Origin: Helicobacter colisuis
GTDB taxonomy: Bacteria; Campylobacterota; Campylobacteria; Campylobacterales; Helicobacteraceae
Length of the DNA: 64,000 bases
Assembly (NCBI RefSeq): GCF_023646285.1
Contig: NZ_JAMOKX010000002.1
Location: forward strand, 248,001 to 312,000
Direction: 5' to 3'
Every line of letters begins with the position of its first letter. Within the stretch, counting starts at the first letter, position 1. Under the pieces are notes generated by a model. The model did not search any database and had not been told where the DNA came from. It worked only from the letters and a program-made list of their open reading frames with translations. The translations under genes and the position numbers were made by a program. Below are positions 54,335-64,000 of the stretch, in pieces.

Positions 54335-55690
54335 TTAATAAAAAATCATTGCACTAATCCATAGTCCAAAAAGAGAAACTAGAAGAACAAAAAAGACAAG
54401 AATAAAAGCAAAAATTATGTATTGTAGGAGTGAAATTTTGATATTGTAGATTTTAAGTTTAAGCAAAAAGAGTAGGGTAGCAAGTGATCCTAAGGGTGTG
54501 AGTTTGGAGCCTATATTGCAGCCTAGTAAGTGTGCAAATGCAAGGGTTTGAGTGTGTAGTGAATTAAGTTCAAAAGATTGAAGTGTGAGATTACCTAAGA
54601 GCACCATAGGAAGATTATTTATAATGCTAGAACCAAGGCTTGAGAAGATTCCAACACTAAAGATTTGCATTAAAAGTGGTGCTAAGTCTATAGAATCAAA
54701 AATAATTTGCATAGTATCTAAAAAACCTGCATTTTTCACGCCAAAGACAACAACGAAAAGTCCAAAACTAAAAATCACCACAGAAAAAGGAGTTTCTTTT
54801 AATAAAGTTTTAACTTGAATCAAATCTAAAGCTTTTGCATAGATGAGCGCAATAAGGCTAATGCCAAATAAAAAGATATAGAGTTCTATGCCATAGTGTT
54901 GCCCAAGAGTGATGCCTATAAACAAAATAATGATTAAGATATAGCATAAAGCAAGAGTTATTTTGGAGGGCTTGTGGTTTGAATTTGGATTGGAATTGAC
55001 ATTATCACTAAGCGGAGTGTCTGGTTTAAAATGGAGAGTGTGTGGCAAGAATTGTCTAAAACAAATCCAAGCAATGATGATAAAGACAAATATTCCAAAA
55101 ATTTGAGGTAGCGCCATCATCATAGCAAAGTGCAAAAAGCTGATTTTAAACATTTCTGCTGTGATAATATTAGTAAGATTAGAAATAATAAAGGCATTAG
55201 AAGCAAAATCGCTAATAAAGCTAATAAGAAGCAAGAAAACCACAAGAGGCGAGAAAGAAGCAAAAAATTTTATTTTTGGGGTGATATGTTTTTGTTTGCT
55301 AAAGTCTATTTTGTTGAAAAGTGCTAATACAAGTGGAGTTAGCACTAAAATTGCTCCATCATTGGCAAAAACCATACTCACTATACTGCCTAAAATGATA
55401 AGCAATACAAAAAATTTCCAAGTATGAATGCAATGTGTATTAGGAATGATATATGAAGCAAGATGAGAAAAGAATCCAAGCTTTTCAAAAGCAAGACTAA
55501 AAAGAATAAGTCCAATGAGTGCTAAAGTGCTGGGTTTGGTGATTTCCCAAACAAGTGCTATATTATCAAGACTAACTACATTTAAGCCATAAACACACAT
55601 TGCGCCAAGTGTGCTAAAAACCCATATAGGCAACTTAAAGGGACGCATATAAATGCAAAATATTGTTGCTACAAAAATAATATAACCCAT
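54335..55690 (-). CDS. arsB: ArsB-type arsenite efflux pump
   Basis: A 451-residue inner-membrane transporter of the ArsB/NhaD (ion transporter) superfamily with about eleven to twelve helices. FANDGAILVLTPLVLALFNK and FISDFASNAFIISNLTNIIT are the paired helix-break motifs of ArsB, and GCNIGSKLTPLGSLATLLFL is the second one. It exports arsenite/antimonite. A TATAAT box (55726-55731, reverse strand) lies 36 bases upstream of the ATG, divergent from putA. Confidence 0.88.
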   Translation of the reverse strand: MGYIIFVATIFCIYMRPFKLPIWVFSTLGAMCVYGLNVVSLDNIALVWEITKPSTLALIGLILFSLAFEKLGFFSHLASYIIPNTHCIHTWKFFVLLIILGSIVSMVFANDGAILVLTPLVLALFNKIDFSKQKHITPKIKFFASFSPLVVFLLLISFISDFASNAFIISNLTNIITAEMFKISFLHFAMMMALPQIFGIFVFIIIAWICFRQFLPHTLHFKPDTPLSDNVNSNPNSNHKPSKITLALCYILIIILFIGITLGQHYGIELYIFLFGISLIALIYAKALDLIQVKTLLKETPFSVVIFSFGLFVVVFGVKNAGFLDTMQIIFDSIDLAPLLMQIFSVGIFSSLGSSIINNLPMVLLGNLTLQSFELNSLHTQTLAFAHLLGCNIGSKLTPLGSLATLLFLLKLKIYNIKISLLQYIIFAFILVFFVLLVSLFGLWISAMIFY

Positions 55691-55870
55691 AATCTCACTT
55701 AAATTGATGTTGAAATTAATCTTAAATTATAACATACTTAAAATATTGATGTTACTAAAACATACATATTGGTTAAAAATAAGATAACTTTTATAGAACT
55801 TTATTAGTGTTCTTGTTATTTTTTGTAAAATCGAGGTGAATATATTTCAATTAATGTTAAGGAGTGATAA
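55691..55870. promoter_or_regulatory. Divergent promoter region between arsB and putA
   Basis: On the - strand GTTATAATTTA (55726-55731) serves arsB. On the + strand TTGTAAAATCG gives a candidate -10 about 40 bases before the putA ATG at 55871, which has AAGGAGTGATAA. The middle is A/T rich without clear dyads. Confidence 0.5.
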
Positions 55871-58800
55871 ATGGAACAGGTGATAGAGGAATCTCTTAAA
55901 TTTGCTGAGGAATTACAGGGTAAAATTGAGAGAAATATTTCTCAAAGTGAGCGAGAATTTCACAGCAAAATGCAAAAATTGCTCAACAATCCTAAAAATA
56001 AAGTTATGCTTATAGAGCTTCTTGATAGATCTTTTAGATGTAAAGATAAAAGAGCTTCTTTTGAATTAATAGAGCATACTTTGAATAAATTTGGTATAGC
56101 AGATTTTTTCTCGCCTTTTGAGAAGTTTTTGCTTTATAGTTTTATTAATTTGGGTCGATTTGCACCAAATATTTCGGTGCCCTTTTTTGTTTCTCATTTA
56201 AGAAAAGATACAAGTGCTATGGTGCTAGATGCAGATAAAGGCTTTTTGAAACCTCATATAGAAAAAAGAAAACAAAATGATCACATTACATTAAATGTGA
56301 ATCTAATTGGTGAGGAGGTCTTAGGCGAAGCAGAATCACAATATAGAATCCGAAAATATGAAGAAGCCTTGCAATCAAGTTATATTACATATATTTCTAT
56401 TAAGATAACTACCATTTTTTCACAGATTAATATTATAGATTTTAAATATTCTAAAGATGAAGTGGTAAAAAGATTAGATCATCTCTATGCTCTAGCTGAA
56501 GCTGAAGAAAAAAGGCAAGGTGTAGAAAAATTTATTAACCTTGATATGGAGGAATTTAGAGATCTTGAGCTAACAGTTGCTGCATTTATGGAAAGTCTTT
56601 CTAAATTTAATATAAAGCAGGTATTGTTTTACAAGCTTATATACCCGATTCTTATGAATATCTCAAAAAACTCTTTGCTTTTTCAAAACAAAGAGTGCAA
56701 GAGGGTAAAAAACCCATTAAGATTCGCTTTGTAAAAGGCGCAAATATGGAAAGTGAGGAGACAATTGCTAGTCAAAGAGGATGGGAGCTTCCTACTTTCT
56801 ATAAAAAGATTGACACAGATAGCAATTATAATAAAATGCTTGATTTTATCCTGCAAGATGAAAATTATAAATATATCAACATTGGTATAGCAAGCCATAA
56901 TATCTTTGAAATAGCTTATACTTATACAAGAATCAAAAAAGCAAATGCATTTGATAGCTTCACCTTTGAAATGCTTGAGGGTATGAGTTTGCAATGTTCG
57001 TATGAGATTTCTAAACTTCATAATCTTATTTTGTATGCACCAGTGTGCGATGAAGCGCATTTTAATAACGCCATAGCCTATCTTGTTCGAAGACTTGATG
57101 AAAATACAAGTGAAGATAATTTTATGCGATATTTCTTCAATTTAAAAGTGGGTGATGCAAATTGGCAAACACAAAAAGAGTTGTTTCTAAAAAGCCTTGA
57201 AGGTATCAAAAACTTAGATAATAGCACACATAGAATACAAGATAGAAACAAAGAACAAACTATTAAGAGTGCTTATGAAACTAAAGTTTTCAAAAATGAA
57301 AGCGACACGGATTTTATTTTGCCTCAAAATAGAGAGTGGGCGGAAAAAATCAAAGAAAAATATGAAAATTTAGAAGCTTATGAAGTCTATCCTGTGATTT
57401 CTGAAGTAATTAAAAAGGCAGATTTAAAGCACATAGAAGTAAAAGATAAGATTAAAAATCGTTTAATTGCAAAAGTGCATTTAGCCGGTGAAAAAGAAAT
57501 TAAACAAGCTTTAGAAGTTGCTAAAAATTCTAAATTTAAAGAAAAAAGTTTTGATGAGATTCATCAAATTTTAGCTAAGGCAGCTAAGATTATGAGAGAA
57601 AAAAGAGGGGATTTAATAGGAATTGCAGCCCTAGAAGTAGGAAAGACTTTTTTAGAGATTGATCCTGAAGTGAGTGAAGCTATTGACTTTACTGAATTCT
57701 ATCCTCATTCTTTGGCTACATTAATCAAGCAAAATCCAAAAACAAAATTTGCCCCTAAAGGCGTTGGGGTAACAATTGCTCCTTGGAATTTTCCTGTTGG
57801 AATTTCAGTGGGCACGATAGTAGCCCCTTTAGCAGCAGGTAATGCAGTGATTTATAAACCTTCATCTTTATCAACACTTACAGGGTATATGATATGTGAG
57901 TATTTATGGGAAGCTGGAGTTCCAAAAGATGCTCTTATTTTCTTGCCTTCAAAGGGAAGTGATGTTTCAAAATATTTACTCACAAATGAAGCTGTAAAAT
58001 TTGCTATTCTAACAGGAGGAGAAGAGACTGCCTATAAGATGCTAGAAGCTAATCCAACCTTGCTTTTAAGTGCGGAAACTGGTGGTAAAAATGCGACTAT
58101 TGTCTCAAAATTTGCTGATAGAGATAGTGCGATTAAAAATATTATTCATTCTGCTTTTTCAAATTCAGGACAAAAATGTTCAGCTACTTCTTTGCTCGTT
58201 CTTGAAGATGAGGTTTATGAAGATGCGGAATTCAAAAAAACCCTTGTAGATGCAGCTTCATCTATGCTAGTTGGCTCACCTTTTGAATTTAAAAATAAAA
58301 TTGCGGCACTTTGTGATGAAATTGATCCAAAGGTCCAAAGAGCCTTGGATGAATTGAAGCCTTATGAAGAATGGGCGTTAAAACCAAAATTTATAGATGA
58401 TAATAAGCATTTAATGAGTCCGGGCATAAAATATGGCACTAAGAAAGGTGATTTTACACATATGACAGAGCTTTTTGCGCCAATTCTTAGTGTTATGAGG
58501 GCAAAAGATCTCAAGGAAGCCATTGAAATAGTTAATTCTACTGGGTATGGCTTGACAGCTGGTTTTGAAAGTCTTGATGAGAGAGAATGGGAATATTTCC
58601 ATACGCATATAGAAGCAGGAAATATTTATATCAATAAGCCAACTACTGGTGCTATAGTGCTTCGTCAGCCTTTTGGTGGAGTTAAAAAATCAGCTATAGG
58701 ATTTGGTAGAAAAGTAGGAATTTATAACTACATCACGCAATTTTTAGAAATCACCCAAGAAGAAGCAGATAGCAATTTGCTTGAAAATAATTTTTCAAAA

Positions 58801-59349
58801 ACTCTTAAGAGCTTGGGCTTTAATGAGCTTGATAAAATGGCGCAATCTTATGCCTATCATTATAAAAACGAATTTTCTGTAGCAAAAGATTATGTGGGTA
58901 TTAGGGGCGAGGATAATCTATTCTCTTATACTAAGATTAAGAATCTAGCTTATAGGGTTTGCAAAGAAGATAGCTTAAGAGATATTTTAGGGGTTGTCTT
59001 GGCGGCAAATATAGCAGAAATAGAACTTTTAGTGAGTTTTGATGAAAATTCTCATATGGAAAGCGCAAAAGAATTATGTCAAAAACTTGGTTTTAAAGTT
59101 AAGTTTTTAAAAGAAGTAAAAGAGGATTTTGTAAGTAAAATTTCAGATTATGAGAGAATCCGCTATCATTTAGCACCAAATGTTAATGATGAAATCTACA
59201 AAGAAGCTTCAAGTTTAGCCAAGATAGTTATTAGAGAAAAACCACTCTTAAATGGTCGATTTGAATTCCTATTCTATCATAATGAAAAGTCTTTAAGTAT
59301 ATCTTATCACCGCTATGGAAATTTAGGAATTCGTGCTTTAAAACAATAA
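55871..59349 (+). pseudogene. putA: Bifunctional proline dehydrogenase / delta-1-pyrroline-5-carboxylate dehydrogenase, frameshifted
   Basis: PutA oxidises proline to glutamate using FAD and NAD+. The first frame (55871 on) encodes LLDRSFRCKDKRASFELIEH and continues to SLSKFNI. The other frame then reads KAGIVLQAYIPDSYEYLKKL and RFVKGANMESEETI (FAD-binding RxVKGAYxExE motif), followed by the aldehyde dehydrogenase: IAPWNFPVGISVG, SAETGGKNATIV and the catalytic Cys in NSGQKCSATSLLV. One base is missing at 56614-56616, where AAA should be AAAA. Adding it gives exactly 1160 codons, the size of H. pylori PutA. It may be a true lesion or an assembly error. putP follows 13 bases later. Confidence 0.88.
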
Positions 59350-59362
59350 AAGGAGAAAATAA

Positions 59363-61153
59363 ATGGAAGTTGCAAATATTAATATGCCTATTGCAGTTAT
59401 GTTTGTTGCTTATGCAGCTTTAATGTTGTTTATAGGTTTTTATTTTTATCGACAAAACAAAAGTAGTGAAGATTATTTTTTGGGTGGTCGTTCAATGGGT
59501 CCTGTGGTTTCAGCTCTAAGCGCTGGAGCTTCGGATATGAGTGGATGGTTGCTTATGGGCTTACCTGGGGCTTTGTATGTAAGTGGATTTATTGATAGTT
59601 ACATTGCCATTGGTTTGACTATAGGAGCTAGTTTGAATTGGATTTTTGTAGCCAAAAGACTTCGCATTTACACAAGTGTTGTAGCTGATTCATTAACTAT
59701 TCCGGATTATTTTGAAACACGCTTTAGTGATGATAAACATATCTTACGCGTAGTTTGTGCGGTAGTGATTCTTATTTTCTTTACTTTTTATGTTTCATCA
59801 GGACTTGTAAGTGGGGCAAAACTCTTTGAAGAAGTTTTTGGGATTAAATATTCTTATGCGCTTTCTACAGGAACTTTAATTATTGTGGCTTATACCTTTT
59901 TTGGAGGTTATAAGGCAGTGTGTTGGACAGATATGATTCAGGGTTTATTAATGCTTTTAGCACTTGTTGCTTTGCCAATTGTAATGCTTTCACACATTGG
60001 AGGTTTGAGTGAGGCAAAGAAATACATTAGCCTTTCTGATGATTCAAGTAAAAAGATTGTCGAAATTCAAGCGCAAATCCCAGATATACTAAGCAATCTT
60101 GAAACTGCAGAATCTCAAGAAAAGATACAATCACTAATTGCAGCACTCAAAAATACTCAAGATCGTAATATTAGTGCTACTAATCTTGATAAAAATCTTA
60201 GAAATGATGCACAGATTTTAATACTGTTTAATCAAGATCTAAATTCTTTAGTTACTTCAAGAGATTTTGCTAAAAGGCTTGAATTGGCAGTAGAAACAAA
60301 TGATGGTGAAACTTTAAATTCATTGCTTTTGGCATTTTCAAAAATACCTTTTGTAGCAAAAGAGAGATTGCAATGGTTTAGTGGCGTATCATTGGTGGGT
60401 ATTATTTCTGCTCTTGCTTGGGGGCTTGGTTATTTTGGACAGCCTCATATTCTCGTGCGCTTTATGTCGATCCGATCTACTAGAGATATTCCGCAAGCAA
60501 CATTTATTGGTATAGGTTGGATGGTAATTTGTCTTGTTGCAGCTTGTTTTATTGGTATGCTAGGTGTAGCTTATATTAATAAATTTAACCTTACTTTAGC
60601 AGATCCAGAGAGGATTTTTATTGTAATGTCTCAGTTATTGTTTAATCCTTGGATGGCAGGAATCTTGTTGAGTGCAATTTTGGCGGCTATTATGAGCACA
60701 GCTAGTTCGCAATTACTTGTTTCTAGTTCAACAATTGCAGAGGATTTTTATAAAAAGATTTTCAAACAAGAAGCTTCAAATGCTATGGTGTTGCGCCTAG
60801 GTAAGATTGGGGTGCTTGTGGTTGCTTTGATTGCCTTTGTTATCTCTACTGATAAAGATTCTAGCGTTTTAAGTATTGTTGCATACGCTTGGGCTGGATT
60901 TGGAGCATCTTTTGGTTCGGTGATGGTTTTCTCTCTATTTTGGAGTAGAATGACAAGAATTGGTGCAATTGCTGGAATGATTAGTGGTGCAGCTGTAGTA
61001 GTGCTATGGAAACAATTTTTTGCCCATACGGGTATCTATGAAATTATTCCAGGGTTTTTAGTGGCTTCTTTGGCTATTATTGTTTTTAGTCTTGTGAGCA
61101 ATGTGCGACCTGGGACTAAAGCTGCTTATCAAAAAATGCTAGAAAATCTTTAA
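59363..61153 (+). CDS. putP: Sodium/proline symporter PutP with an extra hydrophilic loop
   Basis: A 596-residue SSS-family importer that brings proline into the cell for PutA. The start ([20 protein letters not shown]), [20 protein letters not shown] and [18 protein letters not shown] are standard, as is [20 protein letters not shown]. Compared with E. coli PutP (502 residues), about 100 extra residues lie at 215-340, in the loop before GLGYFGQPH. These are mostly charged and helical ([20 protein letters not shown] and so on). The ATG has AAAAGGAGAAAATAA upstream. A terminator at 61155-61176 follows. Confidence 0.92.
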   Translation: MEVANINMPIAVMFVAYAALMLFIGFYFYRQNKSSEDYFLGGRSMGPVVSALSAGASDMSGWLLMGLPGALYVSGFIDSYIAIGLTIGASLNWIFVAKRLRIYTSVVADSLTIPDYFETRFSDDKHILRVVCAVVILIFFTFYVSSGLVSGAKLFEEVFGIKYSYALSTGTLIIVAYTFFGGYKAVCWTDMIQGLLMLLALVALPIVMLSHIGGLSEAKKYISLSDDSSKKIVEIQAQIPDILSNLETAESQEKIQSLIAALKNTQDRNISATNLDKNLRNDAQILILFNQDLNSLVTSRDFAKRLELAVETNDGETLNSLLLAFSKIPFVAKERLQWFSGVSLVGIISALAWGLGYFGQPHILVRFMSIRSTRDIPQATFIGIGWMVICLVAACFIGMLGVAYINKFNLTLADPERIFIVMSQLLFNPWMAGILLSAILAAIMSTASSQLLVSSSTIAEDFYKKIFKQEASNAMVLRLGKIGVLVVALIAFVISTDKDSSVLSIVAYAWAGFGASFGSVMVFSLFWSRMTRIGAIAGMISGAAVVVLWKQFFAHTGIYEIIPGFLVASLAIIVFSLVSNVRPGTKAAYQKMLENL

Positions 61154-61154
61154 G

Positions 61155-61176
61155 CTAGAAGCTTTTAAGCTTCTAG
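61155..61176. terminator. Bidirectional terminator between putP and the CitE-like gene
   Basis: CTAGAAGCTT and AAGCTTCTAG pair in a 10-bp stem with a two-base loop, directly after the putP stop. GGCTTTT follows on the + strand. On the - strand it follows the CitE-like stop (61181). Confidence 0.7.
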
Positions 61177-61180
61177 GCTT

Positions 61181-62017
61181 TTAGTATTTTCTTTCCAAAA
61201 TACCTTGTGCTTTTTTAATCATAGGAAGATCTATAACATTACCTTCAAAACTAAATGGTTCTCCTTTGTGAAGTTTTGATAGTTGTATGACTTCTTTTGC
61301 CCATTCAATTTGGTTATTACCTTGAGCAAAAATTGTATTGATAATTGAGAGTTGATTTGGATAAAAAGTTAATGATCCACCAAAGCCCATAGAATAAGCC
61401 AATTCCATATTTGCTTTAAGTCTTGATTCATCTCTAGTATTAGGGAAAACACGGTTGATTGGAGCTAAAAGATTGTTGATTCTGCTTGATAGAGCTATTT
61501 GTGTGCGCACATAATTGAGCATAAAGTCCTTGCCATCACCATCTCTTAATCCTAGATCTAAAATCATATCAAATGCTCCAAAAGCAAGTTGTTTGACATT
61601 AGGCTGTGAAGCGGTGATATTGATGTTTTGCACTCCTATTGCGCTTTCAATAAGCAAAAGCAATGGAATCTTTTCAAGTGCTACATTAACAGCTTCTACA
61701 TGTTCTTTTTGCTCGGTTTTGGCTAGCATAACGCCATGGAGTTTTTCTAAGCCAAGTTCTTTTAAAAACTTCATATCATCTTCAAAAAATGGGCTTTGTG
61801 CATCATTGATACGCACAAAAAATTTGTATTGACTATTTTGTTTGCAAAAATTTAAAATGTTAGTCTTACCTTCATCTTTGCGATCTTTTGGAACAGAATC
61901 TTCTATATCCAAAATAATGGCATCTGCTTCACTTTCAAAACTGGGTTTAAAATTTTCAGGTTTAATACTAGAAACAAAAAGAAGACTTTTTGCCTTGGGG
62001 TAAGTTGAATTAGACAT
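61181..62017 (-). CDS. HpcH/HpaI aldolase / CitE-like lyase
   Basis: A 278-residue TIM-barrel lyase of the citrate-lyase beta-subunit type. It starts with RSLLFVPA-like SLLFVSSIKPENFKPSFESE, and has the metal-binding ADAIILDIEDSVPKDRK and the acidic KLHGVMLAKTEQ and LLLIESAIGVQN segments. Family members cleave CoA esters such as malyl-CoA or citramalyl-CoA. Which one cannot be told, and citDFEG partners are absent, so a role as part of citrate lyase is unlikely. It follows a convergent terminator. Confidence 0.85.
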   Translation of the reverse strand: MSNSTYPKAKSLLFVSSIKPENFKPSFESEADAIILDIEDSVPKDRKDEGKTNILNFCKQNSQYKFFVRINDAQSPFFEDDMKFLKELGLEKLHGVMLAKTEQKEHVEAVNVALEKIPLLLLIESAIGVQNINITASQPNVKQLAFGAFDMILDLGLRDGDGKDFMLNYVRTQIALSSRINNLLAPINRVFPNTRDESRLKANMELAYSMGFGGSLTFYPNQLSIINTIFAQGNNQIEWAKEVIQLSKLHKGEPFSFEGNVIDLPMIKKAQGILERKY

Positions 62018-62110
62018 TGGAGTATCCTTAAAAAAGTGTGTGATCTATGATAGATGTGGCAGGGATTATAGCAAAAAATACAAAAACCTTTGAACTTTTT
62101 TAGTAAAAAA

Positions 62111-63577
62111 TTATTGAATATAATGCGCTCCAATTGATTCTTCGCGTTTAAGTGCGGATTGAATGATATTTTGCGCTGTTAAAAGGCGTAATTTTAGTAA
62201 TCTTCCAATTCCACTTTGTAACATTACCTCCACTCCACCCAAGGCTTCATTTAAGCCGCTTTTTTTGCGAATGATTCCGACTTTATTCCACATTAAATGG
62301 CGTAAAAGGGCTTTTAGATTCTCATCTTGTTCTTTTTGGAGAATTTGTGTATGCAAAGGGAATTCTCTAATCTTAAAAGAGAGGCTATTAGCCAAAATAT
62401 CTTGAGTGGCACGGCGAGAAAAAACCAGTCCTTCTAAAAGAGAGTTTGAAGCAAGGCGATTAGCTCCATGCACACCTGTGCAGGCACATTCTCCCACTGC
62501 ATAGAGATTTTGCATTCCTAGAACTTTGCCCACATTGTCTGTTTGGATTCCTCCCATACAATAATGGAATGCAGGAGAAATGGGAACTCTATTTTTTGGA
62601 ACATCAAAGCCTGCAGAATTAAGATTGCGTGCAATATTTGGAAAACGCTCATAAAAAAAGTCTTTATCAAAGGCGCTAAAATCTAAATAAACTTCTAATT
62701 CTTCTGGTTTTGCGTTAGGGTATTTTTCTTTGAGTTTGAGTTTGTAGTCAAAAATAGAGCGTGCAACCTTATCGCGCGGTGCAAGTTCGCCTTTAGAATC
62801 ATAGTCAAATAAAAATCGTTTGCCCCAAAAATCCACTACAAATGCACCCTCTCCACGCAAAGCTTCGCTTAAAAGCATTTTTCTTGCGTGTGTTGTTTGA
62901 ACAAAAACTGTGGGGTGGAATTGTAGCATTTCCATATCTTTAAGTTTTAAACCATTTTCCAAAATCATTCCATGCAATTCACTTGAAATGGTATAGGCAT
63001 TTGTATGGTATTCAAAAAGTGCGCCAACTCCACCACTAGCTAAAATAACATTATTAGCATAGAGATTATAGTTTCCTCGTTTGGTTAGCACACTCACACC
63101 ACAGCAATGATCATCATCAATAAGCAATTCAGTAACACTAGCATTTTTCCATAAAGTATGTGTGATTTGTGCAATTAAATGGCTATGTAGCACACGACCT
63201 GTGCAGTCTCCACCAGCGTGAATAATTCTTGAAGTGCTATGAGCAGCTTCTTTAGTAAAGAGCAGATTCCCATTAGAATCTCTATCAAAAGGCGTTTGGC
63301 GTATAATTAAATCTTCTAAGACTTCCAAGCTTTCTTTGCTAAGAGTGGCAACAGCATCTTCATTGCACATTCCTGCTCCAGCCTTTAGAGTGTCTGTGAT
63401 ATGTAAGGGGATATCTGCTTGATTTTTGGCAACAGCAATTCCACCTTGTGCATAAAAGGTATTGCACTCCCAAGGCTGATCTTTGCAGAGAATAAGCACT
63501 TTAAGTTTTTTGGGAAGATTTAAGGCTGCATATAGTCCAGCAATCCCAGCGCCAACAATAATCACATCATATTGCAT
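62111..63577 (-). CDS. nadB: L-aspartate oxidase
   Basis: A 488-residue flavoprotein that oxidises aspartate to iminoaspartate for NAD synthesis with NadA. IIVGAGIAGLYAALNLPKKL is the FAD motif, FYAQGGIAVA and SRIIHAGGDCTGRVLH bind FAD and substrate, and VGECACTGVHGANRLASNSL is the family signature. It lies 10 bases after the small lipoprotein gene, with AAAGGATTTTT as ribosome binding site. nadA and nadC are not in the window. Confidence 0.96.
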   Translation of the reverse strand: MQYDVIIVGAGIAGLYAALNLPKKLKVLILCKDQPWECNTFYAQGGIAVAKNQADIPLHITDTLKAGAGMCNEDAVATLSKESLEVLEDLIIRQTPFDRDSNGNLLFTKEAAHSTSRIIHAGGDCTGRVLHSHLIAQITHTLWKNASVTELLIDDDHCCGVSVLTKRGNYNLYANNVILASGGVGALFEYHTNAYTISSELHGMILENGLKLKDMEMLQFHPTVFVQTTHARKMLLSEALRGEGAFVVDFWGKRFLFDYDSKGELAPRDKVARSIFDYKLKLKEKYPNAKPEELEVYLDFSAFDKDFFYERFPNIARNLNSAGFDVPKNRVPISPAFHYCMGGIQTDNVGKVLGMQNLYAVGECACTGVHGANRLASNSLLEGLVFSRRATQDILANSLSFKIREFPLHTQILQKEQDENLKALLRHLMWNKVGIIRKKSGLNEALGGVEVMLQSGIGRLLKLRLLTAQNIIQSALKREESIGAHYIQ

Positions 63578-63586
63578 AAAAATCCT

Positions 63587-63709
63587 TTATTGCATTTGCT
63601 CGCTTTTTGGGTTAAATGGATCGTCTTTGAAGCCACAACCTACTAATAAAAAAGCAACAAGATGTGCTATAATTATGCAATGAAAAAAGCGTGTGAAATT
63701 TTGTCTCAT
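63587..63709 (-). CDS. 40-residue LptM-like lipoprotein
   Basis: The ATG at 63709 opens a 40-codon frame ending at the TAA 10 bases before the nadB start. The protein has a basic start, an Ile/Leu-rich hydrophobic core and a lipobox, AFLLVGCGFKDDPFNPKSEQ, ending in MQ. The cysteine would be lipidated, leaving about 16 mature residues. LptM (YifL) of enterobacteria is a similarly short lipoprotein that helps LptD mature. The AAGGATTATTGTAAAG upstream region supplies a modest ribosome binding site. It overlaps the divergent gene at 63680 by 30 bases on the opposite strand. The function is an inference from the shape. Confidence 0.65.
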   Translation of the reverse strand: MRQNFTRFFHCIIIAHLVAFLLVGCGFKDDPFNPKSEQMQ

Positions 63710-64000
63710 CTTTACAATAATCCTTTGTATAAAAAATTATCTCAACATCAACAAATTCAGCATTTTATCGTGATGTTACCCTTTAGTTTGCGCCAAGGGA
63801 TTCATTTTTGTTATAGTAAAAATAGCATTTTATATTTCGTTCTTAAGCATCCCTGTTTTAAACAAGAGTTTGATTATAAACTAACAATTATAAAGCAGTT
63901 ATTAAAACAATATCAAAAAATTCAAAATAAATTGCTTGATATTAAGGATTTAAAGGCGTTTGTGGGTAAAAGTGCTTATCAAAAATCCTTGCAAGAATCA
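63680..64000 (+). CDS. Partial rightward gene, possible DciA/DUF721-like protein
   Basis: An open frame of 107 codons runs off the window, starting MKKACEILSHLYNNPLYKKL. SLRQGIHFCYSKNSILYFVL and HPCFKQEFDYKLTIIKQLLK recall DUF721/DciA (a helicase-loading family), but the match is weak. A TATAAT box at 63668-63673 ends 6 bases before the ATG, which would make the transcript leaderless or start further downstream. Later in-frame ATGs are possible. The 5' end overlaps the lipoprotein gene on the other strand. Confidence 0.5.
   Translation, partial: MKKACEILSHLYNNPLYKKLSQHQQIQHFIVMLPFSLRQGIHFCYSKNSILYFVLKHPCFKQEFDYKLTIIKQLLKQYQKIQNKLLDIKDLKAFVGKSAYQKSLQES

Noticed and set aside
61181-62017. Citrate lyase beta subunit (citE) as full annotation
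   Set aside because: citD, citF, citG and citC are not adjacent, so only the broader HpcH/HpaI-CitE family is claimed.

Overview
The window looks like chromosomal DNA of an enterohepatic Helicobacter, probably close to the H. pullorum / H. canadensis / H. winghamensis group. The base composition is low in G+C (about one third in sampled lines), promoters carry clear TATAAT or TAAAAT boxes, and the marker genes are typical of Campylobacterota: pglK, fqrB, ccoS, aguB, fliL, feoAB and putA/putP. The genus is inferred from these gene families, and no search was run. No tRNA, rRNA, insertion sequence or CRISPR array was recognised.

Layout. 1-3283 holds a partial TPR protein gene, serS and a small membrane protein gene. 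3280-10274 is a tightly overlapping ten-gene leftward operon: panD, ybaB, a PDZ protein, ispA, surE, tcdA, a 53-residue acidic protein, aguB, a methyltransferase and a MATE exporter. 10375-16705 is a glycan locus: the flippase pglK, one GT2 and two GT4 transferases leftward, and a UDP-HexNAc dehydrogenase rightward. 16833-22733 runs rightward: gatB, pepF, an SspB-like protein, two cysteine-poor relatives of the methylmenaquinol fumarate reductase subunits, a small membrane protein and cutA. 22736-33248 is leftward housekeeping: argJ, a K+ channel, rpmB, fqrB, ccoS, maf, acpS, fliL, pheA, lysA, ftsW and metF. 33356-36228 encodes an aromatic amino acid permease coupled to a DNA-methylase-like protein without its catalytic motif. 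36284-38624 is feoAB behind a Fur-box-like sequence.

The most unusual region is 39023-51142. Six closely packed leftward genes sit behind one good promoter: an HrgA-type (HARE-HTH plus PD-(D/E)XK) protein, a GMP synthetase, hsdM, hsdS, a 653-residue coiled-coil membrane protein with a possible PIN-like segment, and hsdR. The GMP synthetase has about 358 extra residues between its amidotransferase and ATP-pyrophosphatase parts, and these contain a complete-looking 3-methyladenine DNA glycosylase I domain. hsdM is frameshifted 55 codons before its natural end. An 84-residue ORF of unknown function follows hsdR.

51253-55690 is an arsenic-related cluster: arsR, an ArsP-type permease, an aldo/keto reductase, an MFS remnant and arsB. 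55871-61153 is the proline catabolic pair putA (frameshifted) and putP (with a long extra loop). The window ends with a CitE-like lyase, nadB preceded by an unusually small lipoprotein gene, and the start of a rightward gene.
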